Assembly (NCBI RefSeq): GCF_900103655.1
Contig: NZ_FMXC01000014.1
Location: 1-49,166 of the forward strand
DNA: 49,166 nt
From: Lactobacillus kefiranofaciens
Lineage (GTDB): Bacteria > Bacillota > Bacilli > Lactobacillales > Lactobacillaceae
Direction of reading: 5' to 3'
The first letter of the stretch is position 1, and every line of letters begins with the position of its first letter. The position numbers and the translations under genes are program-made. Positions 8,969 to 16,418 of the stretch are shown piece after piece. Under the pieces are notes generated by a model. It saw only the letters and a list, made by a program, of their open reading frames with translations, made no database searches and was not told the DNA's origin.

Positions 8969-10768
8969 TTAATCCTCTTTATGCAAAATTTTGTCCATAC
9001 CCCAAGAATTAAAAAATTCATTATCATTTTGAATATACTTTCTCATCAATTCCTGTTTTTGCTTATCTAAACTTAACTTTTCCTGTTCAAGTTTTTCAAC
9101 TGCTTTATCTTGCTTTTCTCTTGCAATTACTGGAACTTTCAACTGCTCTAAATCAGTTGGAGAAATAATTGAAATTGTTGTTCCACCAGCTGCTTGTTGA
9201 ATAAAGAATTTACCCAACGGACTGTTCAAATATAACGCTAGCCATTTCATATTTGTATTATTATTTTTGGGCCTTAAAATCACCATATTTGCATTAGCAA
9301 TAGCATTTCCTAATGATTTATCAACATATGCTATTTTTCCTAATGTTCCTCTAATTGAAAACAAAACATCATTCTTTCGAACTAAATATCGATCTGGATT
9401 ACTTGATATTGAGATTTCAGATAAAGCTTTATTTTTTACTACTAAGTCATCTATATCGGTGATCTTTATTAATGCCAAGGTAGTATCGCCATTTTCATTT
9501 CTTCTAATTACATTATAGCCTCGCTTAATCTCCACTAATTCTCCAAGATTGATCATCTTCGCATCCATTAAATTTTGCTGACTAATACTATAAGTCGTTT
9601 GATCAATTTCTATTGAAGTTGGCCACACATATCTTTTAACACTCAAGGTATCCTTATATTCTGAATTCTTTATAACTCTTGAGACACCTGATTGATCAAC
9701 TTTGTTTTGATACAAACTTACAATTTTTTCTATTCCTAATGGTGTTAATTGATTAAAATTTCTAAGGACTTTTTCATACCAACCATTTTGGTCAGCTTCA
9801 ATAAATTGAATTTTGCCTTTAAACGCACCTTTATTTCTATTAAGAATTAATAGATTAACGGGAATAGCTGTTCCAAGCAAAAATTTACTTGGCAAAGAAA
9901 CAACAGCTTCAACTAGATCTAAATCAATGAGATTCTTTCTTATTTTAGCTGCTAAACCCGATTGAAATAATGGTCCATCTGCAACCAAAAGAACAGCTTT
10001 ACCATTATCAGCAATTGAAGAAATAGCATTACTAATAAAAGCATAATCACCTCTTCTTGGAATCTTTCCATAACGAAAACGATTAAAACTATTTTGATTG
10101 ATGACTTCAGAATTAATTATCATCGATATAGGTGGAAAACTAATGACTTTATCAAATTGTTTTAATTGTCCGTCCTCAATGTATTTTGGATCATTTAAAA
10201 CATCTCCAACAAGAATATTCAAATTATTTGCTTTAATGAGTTTGCCATTCAAATAAGCAATTCCTGCCAACACTGGATTTATTTCTTGGATAGTTACCTG
10301 TTGATTTTTATTTTCACGTAAAATATCTAGCCATGCACCTTCACACCCTGAAGTTGGGTCAAGGATCGTATCAGTCCTCTTAACAAGAGCCAGCTTCATA
10401 GCTAGCCTATCTATTTTTGAAGACTGAATCCTTCTTTCTATGCGACTATGTTTAACCTTGCTATTAAGCCAAATAATTAAATCTTGTGAACTAATTTTTC
10501 TAATATAATTCAAGGTTTGAAAAAGCTTATTATCTTCAACATCATCTAATTCATCTTTAATCCAGTTTTGAAGTTCTTGAAGAGCAAAAATATTACTTTT
10601 ATCCTTGCAAGAGAATATGCGACTAAAAAATTCTACTTTTTTAGTAATTGGACGATCATCTTTATTTATTCTTAAAAGTATTTCGCCAGCTACTATAGGC
10701 TTTATAATACTAGCTTCATCTCTATTAACTTGATACAGCACATTTAGTTTTGCATTCTGATTATTCAT
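8969..10768 (-). CDS. methylase-like/TRD fusion with degenerate catalytic motifs, first gene of the hsd operon
   Basis: 599 aa. Residues about 110-340 have the HsdM-type N6-methylase fold, but motif I reads DPTSGCEGAW (usual G-x-G-G broken by Glu) and the motif IV position reads DKVISFPPIS at 206-215, with Phe where the catalytic Asn of NPPF belongs. Residues about 405-530 form one HsdS-like TRD (LGELVEIKRGYN, LVRKNDVLFSIRGTLGKIAY), then a charged coiled coil (about 540-580). It is therefore an M-S fusion, probably unable to methylate. ATG 10768 follows an ideal AAGGAGGT site and a likely promoter; hsdR starts 1 nt after its stop. It could be a sequence-specific DNA binder, a regulator of the hsd operon or an accessory specificity factor. 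These roles are inference; the degenerate motifs are directly visible. Confidence 0.75.
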   Translation of the reverse strand: MNNQNAKLNVLYQVNRDEASIIKPIVAGEILLRINKDDRPITKKVEFFSRIFSCKDKSNIFALQELQNWIKDELDDVEDNKLFQTLNYIRKISSQDLIIWLNSKVKHSRIERRIQSSKIDRLAMKLALVKRTDTILDPTSGCEGAWLDILRENKNQQVTIQEINPVLAGIAYLNGKLIKANNLNILVGDVLNDPKYIEDGQLKQFDKVISFPPISMIINSEVINQNSFNRFRYGKIPRRGDYAFISNAISSIADNGKAVLLVADGPLFQSGLAAKIRKNLIDLDLVEAVVSLPSKFLLGTAIPVNLLILNRNKGAFKGKIQFIEADQNGWYEKVLRNFNQLTPLGIEKIVSLYQNKVDQSGVSRVIKNSEYKDTLSVKRYVWPTSIEIDQTTYSISQQNLMDAKMINLGELVEIKRGYNVIRRNENGDTTLALIKITDIDDLVVKNKALSEISISSNPDRYLVRKNDVLFSIRGTLGKIAYVDKSLGNAIANANMVILRPKNNNTNMKWLALYLNSPLGKFFIQQAAGGTTISIISPTDLEQLKVPVIAREKQDKAVEKLEQEKLSLDKQKQELMRKYIQNDNEFFNSWGMDKILHKED

Positions 10769-10790
10769 ATTAGTTTACCTCCTTGTATAA

Positions 10791-10819
10791 ATATTAGTAC
10801 TACTTCTGCATAAATGCAA
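10791..10819 (-). promoter_or_regulatory. putative promoter of the hsd operon
   Basis: On the minus strand TTGCAT (10814-10819), a 17-nt spacer and TAATAT (10791-10796), just upstream of the AAGGAGGT site of the methylase-TRD fusion gene. The implied leader is very short. There is no other promoter-like gap in the operon, since the later genes abut or overlap. Confidence 0.45.
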
Positions 10820-10841
10820 GATTAACAATAAAATACATAAC

Positions 10842-10874
10842 AAAAAACTTGATGCCAAACTGACATCAAGTTTT
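10842..10874 (-). terminator. intrinsic terminator of the zinc-ribbon protein gene
   Basis: On the minus strand an 11-bp perfect stem (10864-10874 with 10844-10854), a 9-nt loop and TTTTTT. It lies 10 bp after the stop of the zinc-ribbon gene and insulates it from the hsd promoter. Confidence 0.85.
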
Positions 10875-10884
10875 CAATTATCTT

Positions 10885-12336
10885 TTACTTTGAACTGACA
10901 ATGCGTCCACCGCCAATTGTTTTTATCTTAAGACCTTTAGAAGTAGACCTAGCAGAAGCACTTCTAAACTTCATAACTTGAACTCTCTTATAACGTTTAC
11001 CATTTTTATTAAACGCAAAATTGAATTCTACAGAATATCGAATATCATTCAGTGACTTATTGTTAACAGTAATATTGGCATGATACTTAGTAAGGTTAGG
11101 ACTATTACGCCAATTACTTACTAAAGTTCTTAATTCAACATAACTCTTATTCTTACTGCCACCAATAAAATCTTTAGAGTTAGGATAGTTAAAATTATCT
11201 TCCAATAATTTACCAACGTTTTTAGATTGCTGCCAATCTAATTTAAGTACAGCTACATTTTTGCTACCTTTGATAACTGCAGGTACATCCCTAACTTGCT
11301 TAGTTTTAACAAGTTTACCCTTCTGCTTTTTAGCTACATACATAGAAAACGGCTTGGTTAATGGTACATCTTCAAGAACAAGATTTCCTTTTTTATCTAA
11401 CTTACCAATATTATGGTTATTTAGATAAAGCTTACCGTTCGGCATCCCTTGAACCTTAATCGTCTTAGCATTAAGGTTCACTTCAGCCGTTTGATCTTTC
11501 CAAACATTAACTGTTTTCTTAAACTTAGCTGTTTGACCTAAATAAGAAGATTTTGCTTCTATATTATATGCACCAGGGAAAACCTTTTGCTTTTTAACAA
11601 ACTTCATGCCATTAACTGTAACAGTAGAATGGTGATAATCATTAACTACATTCAATTCATAGGTCGGCAATTGAACTACATACCGAGGGAAAAACAAGAA
11701 ATAATGTCCCTGCTTAATTAGTTTAATTGGTAAGTTATTCTTACCCATCAAACTCTTTTTCAATTTCTTATATGCGGCAGGATTATTCTTATAGTATTCC
11801 TTTAATGGCGTTAAATTTTTAGCGGTAAGTGGAACTTTCCCGTTAGTTACTACGTTGTTAACCTCGCCATTCTTTAATCCAGTCTCTATTCGACCGATCT
11901 GAGCTTTACAACTATAGTAATTCGTACCAACCATTACCAAGATTGCTATTACAGCGACTACTATTTCTATTAAAATCGACCATTTAAAATGGAATTTTTT
12001 CTTTTTAGATTTAGGTAAAGGCGTTGGCTTTTTCTTAGGAGGAAGAGGACTCGGAATTATCTCATTTTTTTCTATTTTTTGTTTTTTATCTTCATTCGAC
12101 TTAGAAACAGCCTTCTCTGGTTGCTTCTTTTTTTCAGGTTTAGCATCAGATTCTTTCTTTTCAGATTGAATCTTTTCTTCATCCTTTTTAGTCGATTCAT
12201 TATTTTTTAATCCTAACAGCCCTACATTCACTGTCACCATTGTTTCATCATTATTAACTAAATTGAAATGACAAAATGGACAATACTTCTCTTCAGGGTC
12301 TACTTCTTTACCACAATTAGGACAAATTTTCTTCAT
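10885..12336 (-). CDS. zinc-ribbon, single-pass membrane protein (TcaA/YvbJ-like)
   Basis: 483 aa. An N-terminal zinc ribbon has Cys at 5, 8, 19 and 22 (CPNC...CPFC). A long Lys/Glu/Pro-rich low-complexity linker (about 45-115) leads to one membrane helix at about 120-142 (ILIEIVVAVIAILVMVG). The extracellular C-terminal half of about 340 residues is rich in Lys, Asn and beta-type sequence. This order matches TcaA of staphylococci and YvbJ of Bacillus, membrane proteins linked to cell-envelope stress and glycopeptide response; their exact biochemical role is unsettled. It is monocistronic: preceded by 60 bp of AT-rich DNA and an IS remnant, followed by its own terminator. The family call rests on architecture, not alignment. 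Confidence 0.7.
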   Translation of the reverse strand: MKKICPNCGKEVDPEEKYCPFCHFNLVNNDETMVTVNVGLLGLKNNESTKKDEEKIQSEKKESDAKPEKKKQPEKAVSKSNEDKKQKIEKNEIIPSPLPPKKKPTPLPKSKKKKFHFKWSILIEIVVAVIAILVMVGTNYYSCKAQIGRIETGLKNGEVNNVVTNGKVPLTAKNLTPLKEYYKNNPAAYKKLKKSLMGKNNLPIKLIKQGHYFLFFPRYVVQLPTYELNVVNDYHHSTVTVNGMKFVKKQKVFPGAYNIEAKSSYLGQTAKFKKTVNVWKDQTAEVNLNAKTIKVQGMPNGKLYLNNHNIGKLDKKGNLVLEDVPLTKPFSMYVAKKQKGKLVKTKQVRDVPAVIKGSKNVAVLKLDWQQSKNVGKLLEDNFNYPNSKDFIGGSKNKSYVELRTLVSNWRNSPNLTKYHANITVNNKSLNDIRYSVEFNFAFNKNGKRYKRVQVMKFRSASARSTSKGLKIKTIGGGRIVSSK

Positions 12337-12399
12337 TTTATTTTATACTTAATCACTAAAATATTTATTATAACTACATTTATTATATCCTAATAACAA

Positions 12400-12603
12400 T
12401 ATTTGAGACCGTAAAATAGTTTGTGTAAGGATGAATTATTCCTTAATTTAATTTCCTAAAACATTAGAAAAAGGAGTTCCTTTCTCGTATGATTGGTTTG
12501 AACAAAAAACACATACAGAAAGAAGAACTCCTTCATGAATGATTTTACCAAAAATATAACTCAAGCTCTATTCAATCAAGATAAAATTAATGATTTGCTT
12601 CGT
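12400..12603 (+). mobile_element. IS256-family (IS1201-like) remnant, 5' end only
   Basis: From ATG 12535 the reading frame begins MNDFTKNITQALFNQDKIND and LLR, which I recognise as the N-terminus of IS256-family transposases of lactobacilli (IS1201 type). The homology stops after codon 23 at about 12603 and the rest of the transposase is absent. The leader holds a long imperfect hairpin (AAGGAGTTCCTTTCT near 12470 against AGAAAGAAGAACTCCTT near 12519) and begins near 12400 with GAGACCGTAAAATAG, presumably the terminal repeat. The left boundary is approximate. The break coincides exactly with the cut end of the sigma54 gene fragment, pointing to an IS-mediated deletion. Confidence 0.6.
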
Positions 12604-12742
12604 CATAGTTGCGTAATTCTCTTACCAACTCATTGGCGTTATAAGAAAGAATAGTCAAATTTTGCTGTAATTTTGGCAACAAAAAAAGCCGTGTCACCAG
12701 TTGCGTTTTGGGAGTTAATCCTAATTGCTGCTGTTGTGACAT
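12604..12742 (-). pseudogene. rpoN: 5' fragment of a sigma54 (rpoN)-like gene
   Basis: ATG at 12740-12742, preceded by an AGAAGGGAAG site, opens a frame reading MSQQQQLGLTPKTQ, then PKLQQNLTILSYNANELVRE. This is the region I pattern of sigma54 (a Gln/Leu helix, LQQ...L..L..NEL). After about 46 codons it runs into the IS256-family remnant and stops at 12587-12589. A whole sigma54 is about 430 aa or more, so this is a dead stub. It starts 20 nt after the mgtC-like gene on the same strand. Sigma54 in lactobacilli mainly serves mannose-class PTS operons, which fits the IIC-IID genes just upstream. The identification is by motif and context. Confidence 0.55.
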
Positions 12743-12761
12743 GACTTTCTTCCCTTCTAAG

Positions 12762-13466
12762 TTAAATACTGACCATTTGAATCTTCATAATATTTTTGTT
12801 TAATGAGATATCCTCAATTATATCAGCATAGTTCAAAGAATGGGGAGTTTCGATATCGTAAATATTGGTATAGATTGAATTTTCGCCGTGTTGCTTCACC
12901 ATAAAATTGACATTGGTCACGGTAATGTGATTTTGTTCAAAGTATTTTTGAATGAATTCCTTCGTTTCTATTTTATGTTTATATTGGATTTCTAGTTTTT
13001 TCATCGGATGCACTTGAATCAGGCGTTTTGAAAAAGCTAATACTAAAATGACAATGATCGCTCCCGCGATTCCAATTTCATAATTACCCATACCTAAAGC
13101 CAATCCTATTCCAGCGATTGCCCATAAGCTTGCCGCTGTCGTTAATCCCAACACTATTCGATGCTGAACGAGAATTGTTCCGGCACCCAGGAATCCAATT
13201 CCTGACACTACTTGAGCAATCAGCCTTGCTTCGTCAGCTCTAATTATTCCAGCAGCCTTCGGCTCAGCTAATGCTAATTGAATGGCATCATAGCCAATCT
13301 TTTTTTGTAGTAGTGCAATCAAACATGCACCTACACAGACTAAAATATGTGTCTTTATTCCGGCTGGCCGGTTCTTATGCTCACGATCGTAGCCAATAAT
13401 AGCCGCGACGATCACAGATAACACCAACCGAATTACTATCTCCGACAGTGTTACCGCGCTATTCAT
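12762..13466 (-). CDS. MgtC/SapB-family membrane protein
   Basis: 234 aa from ATG 13466, taken over a GTG 9 nt upstream because the family begins close to the first membrane helix. Four or five hydrophobic segments fill residues about 10-150, with the family hallmarks GYDREHKNRPAG, THILVCVGA and QVVSGIGFLGAGTI. A C-terminal cytosolic ACT-like domain of about 80 residues follows. MgtC proteins are inner-membrane factors linked to Mg2+ starvation and, in some pathogens, to F-ATPase control; function in lactobacilli is not established. The start lies 1 nt past the PTS IID stop and the rpoN stub starts 20 nt after its own stop, so all were once one transcript. With the IIC promoter lost, expression is doubtful. 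Confidence 0.8.
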   Translation of the reverse strand: MNSAVTLSEIVIRLVLSVIVAAIIGYDREHKNRPAGIKTHILVCVGACLIALLQKKIGYDAIQLALAEPKAAGIIRADEARLIAQVVSGIGFLGAGTILVQHRIVLGLTTAASLWAIAGIGLALGMGNYEIGIAGAIIVILVLAFSKRLIQVHPMKKLEIQYKHKIETKEFIQKYFEQNHITVTNVNFMVKQHGENSIYTNIYDIETPHSLNYADIIEDISLNKNIMKIQMVSI

Positions 13467-13467
13467 T

Positions 13468-14295
13468 TTACACAACCCCTACTAAGCCAAGGACAATTGA
13501 CAAGACCAAGACTCCCAGCAAGATCCAGTTAACATTGACCTTCTTGGCTAATAACCAATAACAAGCTAATGTAACTGCCAATGGTACTAAGCCTTTCCAT
13601 AATTGATCAAGATAAGTTTGCAATTTAATTGGCTTACCGCCATCAATTGGAATGCTTAGTTTTGATTCAAATTTTACCATCGTAGCTGTCATACAGCCGA
13701 TCATTAGCAGACCTAGGGTTGAAGCTGTTTTATTCAACATCTTCATCCTGCCGCTCTTATACATATCTTGAATGAATGTATCACCGACAGTGAAGCCCAT
13801 ATATGTTAAATAGTAACGAGTTAAAATTGATGGAATGTTGTAAATAAGCAAGAACAAGATCGGTCCCATAATTGTGCCTTGGCTTGCTAAACTAATACCA
13901 ATTCCGGCAGCAATAACTCTTAACACGCCCCAGAAGATGGAGTCGCCGATGCCTGATAACGGTCCCATTAATGAAGTCTTAATGGCTACCGTTGATTCAG
14001 GATCGAAGTTAGGATCTTTAGCCGTCTTCTTTTCCATCGAAGCAACCAATCCCATTACGAAAGTACCAACGTTTTGCGTAATGTTGTACCAAGTAATATG
14101 CCGCATCATGGCCTTACGGTGACCTTCCGGATCATCCTTATAATACTCATCTAAGGCTGGCATGATGGAATACATGAAGCCAGGAGCATGAGCCTTAGTA
14201 GCACCAGCTCGACTGGCAAAAACTGTAAAGGAGCGCCAGAAAATACGATTAATTACTTTTTTGTCTTCTGGCGAGACATTCTTAGTGATTTTCAT
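13468..14295 (-). CDS. PTS mannose/fructose/sorbose family transporter subunit IID
   Basis: 275 aa, the usual IID length. IID partners IIC in the membrane channel of mannose-class phosphotransferase systems. The N-terminal soluble part shows RSFTVFASRAGATKAHAPGF..., MMRHITWYN and TSLMGPLSGIGDSIFW, all characteristic of the family, with C-terminal membrane helices at about 205-275. It overlaps IIC by 4 nt (ATGA) and is followed within 1 nt by the mgtC-like gene. No IIA or IIB gene is present in the window. It appears intact itself, but its partner IIC has lost its start region, so the transporter is probably not functional. Confidence 0.9.
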   Translation of the reverse strand: MKITKNVSPEDKKVINRIFWRSFTVFASRAGATKAHAPGFMYSIMPALDEYYKDDPEGHRKAMMRHITWYNITQNVGTFVMGLVASMEKKTAKDPNFDPESTVAIKTSLMGPLSGIGDSIFWGVLRVIAAGIGISLASQGTIMGPILFLLIYNIPSILTRYYLTYMGFTVGDTFIQDMYKSGRMKMLNKTASTLGLLMIGCMTATMVKFESKLSIPIDGGKPIKLQTYLDQLWKGLVPLAVTLACYWLLAKKVNVNWILLGVLVLSIVLGLVGVV

Positions 14296-15035
14296 GAGAA
14301 AAAGTCCTCCTCTTCTTGTTCAGCTGACGTCGTGCTGGTTGAGCTATTAGCTACTTTAACTCCAGCAGTTTCTAATTCTTTTTGTTTATTTTCAAGTTCC
14401 ATTACTTGCTTATCGCGAATCCATTGCAAGACTACGATAATAATTCCGATGGCTGCAACAGCTACAGATGGCAAATTCATGTAAGCTGCCAAAATGAAGC
14501 CTAAGAAGTAGTAAGGCGATAATTGTTTACTCCATAACATCCGCATCAAGATGGCAAAACCAACAGCTGGCAATAATCCACCAGTAGCTGATAATCCGGC
14601 CATTAAGTTAGCTGGAATTTGACCAACTAAATGTTGAACTGGCTTAGCACCAGCCAATACTGCGAAGAAGGTTACAAGTGAGTAAGTGAAATAGTTGGCA
14701 AACCACATGCCATAGTGCAATCTAGTTAACATCTTCGGATCATTCTTATCTGCAGCTTTATCAACTAACGGAGCGAAGACGTTCATTACAACGTTCTTCA
14801 AGAACATTGAGATGAAGGCGCCGAAGACGCCAATTGGAACGGCTAAGGCCAAGGCCGCCTTCGTATTAACCCCCAAAGTGATGGCGAAAGTAGTAGCTAA
14901 AACTGTCGCCGTTACCGGTTCTGAGGAAAGCGCCCCACCAATATCGACAGCTCCCATGAAGATTGCTTCTAGAGCCGCACCGATTAAAATACCGGTTTGA
15001 ATGCCGCCGAACATTAATTCAGCAACCATTCCCAC
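14292..15035 (-). pseudogene. PTS mannose/sorbose family IIC, 5'-truncated by an ISLre2 remnant
   Basis: The open frame of 247 aa begins in the middle of the IIC fold: GTG 15035 yields VGMVAELMFGGIQTGILIGA, a segment normally 30-40 residues inside the protein. In-frame codons continue upstream (KLSIAPLVVG) without a start codon until they enter the transposase tail of an inverted ISLre2 remnant at about 15053. The first membrane helix, the true start, the ribosome binding site and any promoter are gone. The rest keeps several membrane helices (GVNTKAALALAVPIGVFG and others) and a charged C-terminus. IIA and IIB genes, which would lie upstream, are also missing. Inferred to be non-functional. 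Confidence 0.8.
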
Positions 15036-15052
15036 AACTAATGGAGCAATCG

Positions 15053-15171
15053 AAAGCTTAACAGCAGGTCATAGCTATTTGGATGATTTCGGCAGAAAAT
15101 TAAATCAAATAAATATTTAAGAAATTAAGGTCAGACTAATGGTTAATAGCCTACCGCAAAAATATTGACAC
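15053..15171 (+). mobile_element. ISLre2-family remnant (last 22 codons of transposase plus end repeat)
   Basis: From GAA 15053 the plus strand encodes ESLTAGHSYLDDFGRK...INI with TAA at 15118-15120, then an end region matching the right-edge copy base for base through CTACCGCAAAAATATTGACA and ending near CACTTAC at about 15171. Compared with the copy at 48858-49166 it is inverted and carries a few substitutions. Its inner side is fused to the PTS IIC gene at a shared GAAAGCTT-like sequence, so the rest of the element and the IIC start were lost together. Its outer end supplies a TTGACA 27 bp before the -35 of the bmpA promoter. Confidence 0.85.
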
Positions 15172-15191
15172 TTACAATTTACAAAATAATA

Positions 15192-15220
15192 TTGACATAA
15201 CACGTACATTAATCTATTAT
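15192..15220 (+). promoter_or_regulatory. strong sigmaA promoter of the bmpA-nup operon
   Basis: TTGACA at 15192-15197, a 17-nt spacer and TATTAT at 15215-15220. A second possible pair, TTGACA (15165-15170, inside the IS end) with TAATAT (15187-15192) at 16-nt spacing, overlaps it, so the IS end may add a hybrid promoter. Confidence 0.75.
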
Positions 15221-15264
15221 TTTAATCAAATCATTCTTAATTATTAATCAATTTGGAGGTAGAA

Positions 15265-16350
15265 ATGAACTCAAAGTTCAGAAAGATTTTATCACTTGGT
15301 GCTGTTGTTGTAGCTGCAGGTCTAGCTTTAACTGCTTGTTCAGGCAAGAAGCAAGGTGCTTCTACTAATAAAAACACAAAGCATGGTATTGCATTGATCA
15401 CTGATCAAAATGGCGTTGATGATCACTCCTTTAACCAAGCTGCCTGGGCTGGCTTCAAGGCTTATGGTAAAGAACACGGCTTAAAGCAAGGCAAAGGCGG
15501 TTATCAATATTTCCAATCTAGTGGTCCATCCGACTTTGTCCCTAACTTCGATCAATCTTCAAAGGCAGGCTATCAAACTATCTTTGGCGTTGGCTTTGAA
15601 TTGCAACAGGCTGTTGCTCAAGCCGCTAAGAAGAATCCAAAGAAGAATTTCGTCATTATCGATAGTATCGTTAACGGGCAAAAGAACGTTGCTTCCGTTA
15701 CCTTCAAGAGTAATGAAGCTTCCTATCTTGGCGGTTTAGCCGCAGCTTACACTACTAAAACCAATAAAGTTGGCTTCATTGGTGGCGCTAAATCAGCCAT
15801 CATCGATTTATTCGAAGCTGGTTTTAAACAAGGTGTTGCGGATGGTGCTAAGGCATTGCACAAGAAGATTAGCGTTCAAACCCAATACATTGGCAACTTC
15901 ACTGCAACCGACAAGGCGAAGTCTATCGCTCAATCAATGTATGCTAACAAGGTCGACATTATCTATCAAGCAGCCGGCAATGCCGGTAACGGTGTCTTCC
16001 AAGAAGCTAAGGATTACAACCAAACCTTACCAGCTAACAAGAAGGTTTGGGTAATCGGTGTTGACGTTAATCAAGCAAGTCTTGGTAATTACACCGCCAA
16101 AGGTGGCACTAAAGCCAACTTCACTTTGACTTCTGTCTTAAAAGGCTTGAACGTTGCTACTAAGAGCATCGCTGATGATGCTTACAAAGGCAAATTCCCT
16201 GGCGGCAAGCACCTCGTTTATGGTTTAAAGAACGATGGGGTTTCCATCACTAAGGGCCAACTTAGCGCCAAGGCATGGCAAGCCGTACAAAAAGCTCGTA
16301 CGCAAATCATCGACGGCAAGATTACGGTTGCTACTAAACCAGGTAAATAA
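15265..16350 (+). CDS. bmpA: BMP-family nucleoside-binding lipoprotein
   Basis: 361 aa from ATG 15265, which sits 4 nt after GGAGGT; an in-frame TTG 12 nt upstream overlaps that site and is rejected. The signal peptide ends in the lipobox LTAC with Cys25 as the lipidated residue. The mature protein is a type 1 periplasmic-binding fold of the Bmp/PnrA family (ALITDQNGVDDHSFNQAAW near the start, FIGG, VIGVDVNQ). In Lactococcus the homologous BmpA delivers nucleosides to NupABC; substrate here is inferred from that and from the three transporter genes that follow. A weak terminator after the gene would give more binding protein than transporter, the usual balance. Confidence 0.9.
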   Translation: MNSKFRKILSLGAVVVAAGLALTACSGKKQGASTNKNTKHGIALITDQNGVDDHSFNQAAWAGFKAYGKEHGLKQGKGGYQYFQSSGPSDFVPNFDQSSKAGYQTIFGVGFELQQAVAQAAKKNPKKNFVIIDSIVNGQKNVASVTFKSNEASYLGGLAAAYTTKTNKVGFIGGAKSAIIDLFEAGFKQGVADGAKALHKKISVQTQYIGNFTATDKAKSIAQSMYANKVDIIYQAAGNAGNGVFQEAKDYNQTLPANKKVWVIGVDVNQASLGNYTAKGGTKANFTLTSVLKGLNVATKSIADDAYKGKFPGGKHLVYGLKNDGVSITKGQLSAKAWQAVQKARTQIIDGKITVATKPGK

Positions 16351-16373
16351 GTTCTAATTTTAACAGTCAAAAG

Positions 16374-16398
16374 CTCTTCGTCTTGGCGGAGAGTTTTT
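16374..16398 (+). terminator. attenuating hairpin between bmpA and the ABC genes
   Basis: CTCTTCG (16374-16380) pairs with CGGAGAG (16387-16393) with one G-T pair and a 6-nt loop, followed by TTTTT. Partial termination here would keep BmpA in excess over the transporter. Confidence 0.6.
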
Positions 16399-16418
16399 CA
16401 ATTAGGAAGCTAATATTT

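Noticed and set aside
8968-9027. Upstream start giving HsdR 20 extra residues
   Set aside because: It would lie inside the preceding gene; ATG 8967 has AAGAGG at proper distance and matches HsdR N-termini.
12762-13466. MgtC-like gene as part of a magnesium transport operon
   Set aside because: No P-type ATPase or other Mg gene is nearby; context is a PTS operon, so no transport role is claimed.
15253-15264. TTG start four codons before bmpA ATG
   Set aside because: It overlaps the GGAGGT ribosome binding site, and the signal peptide is normal from ATG 15265.
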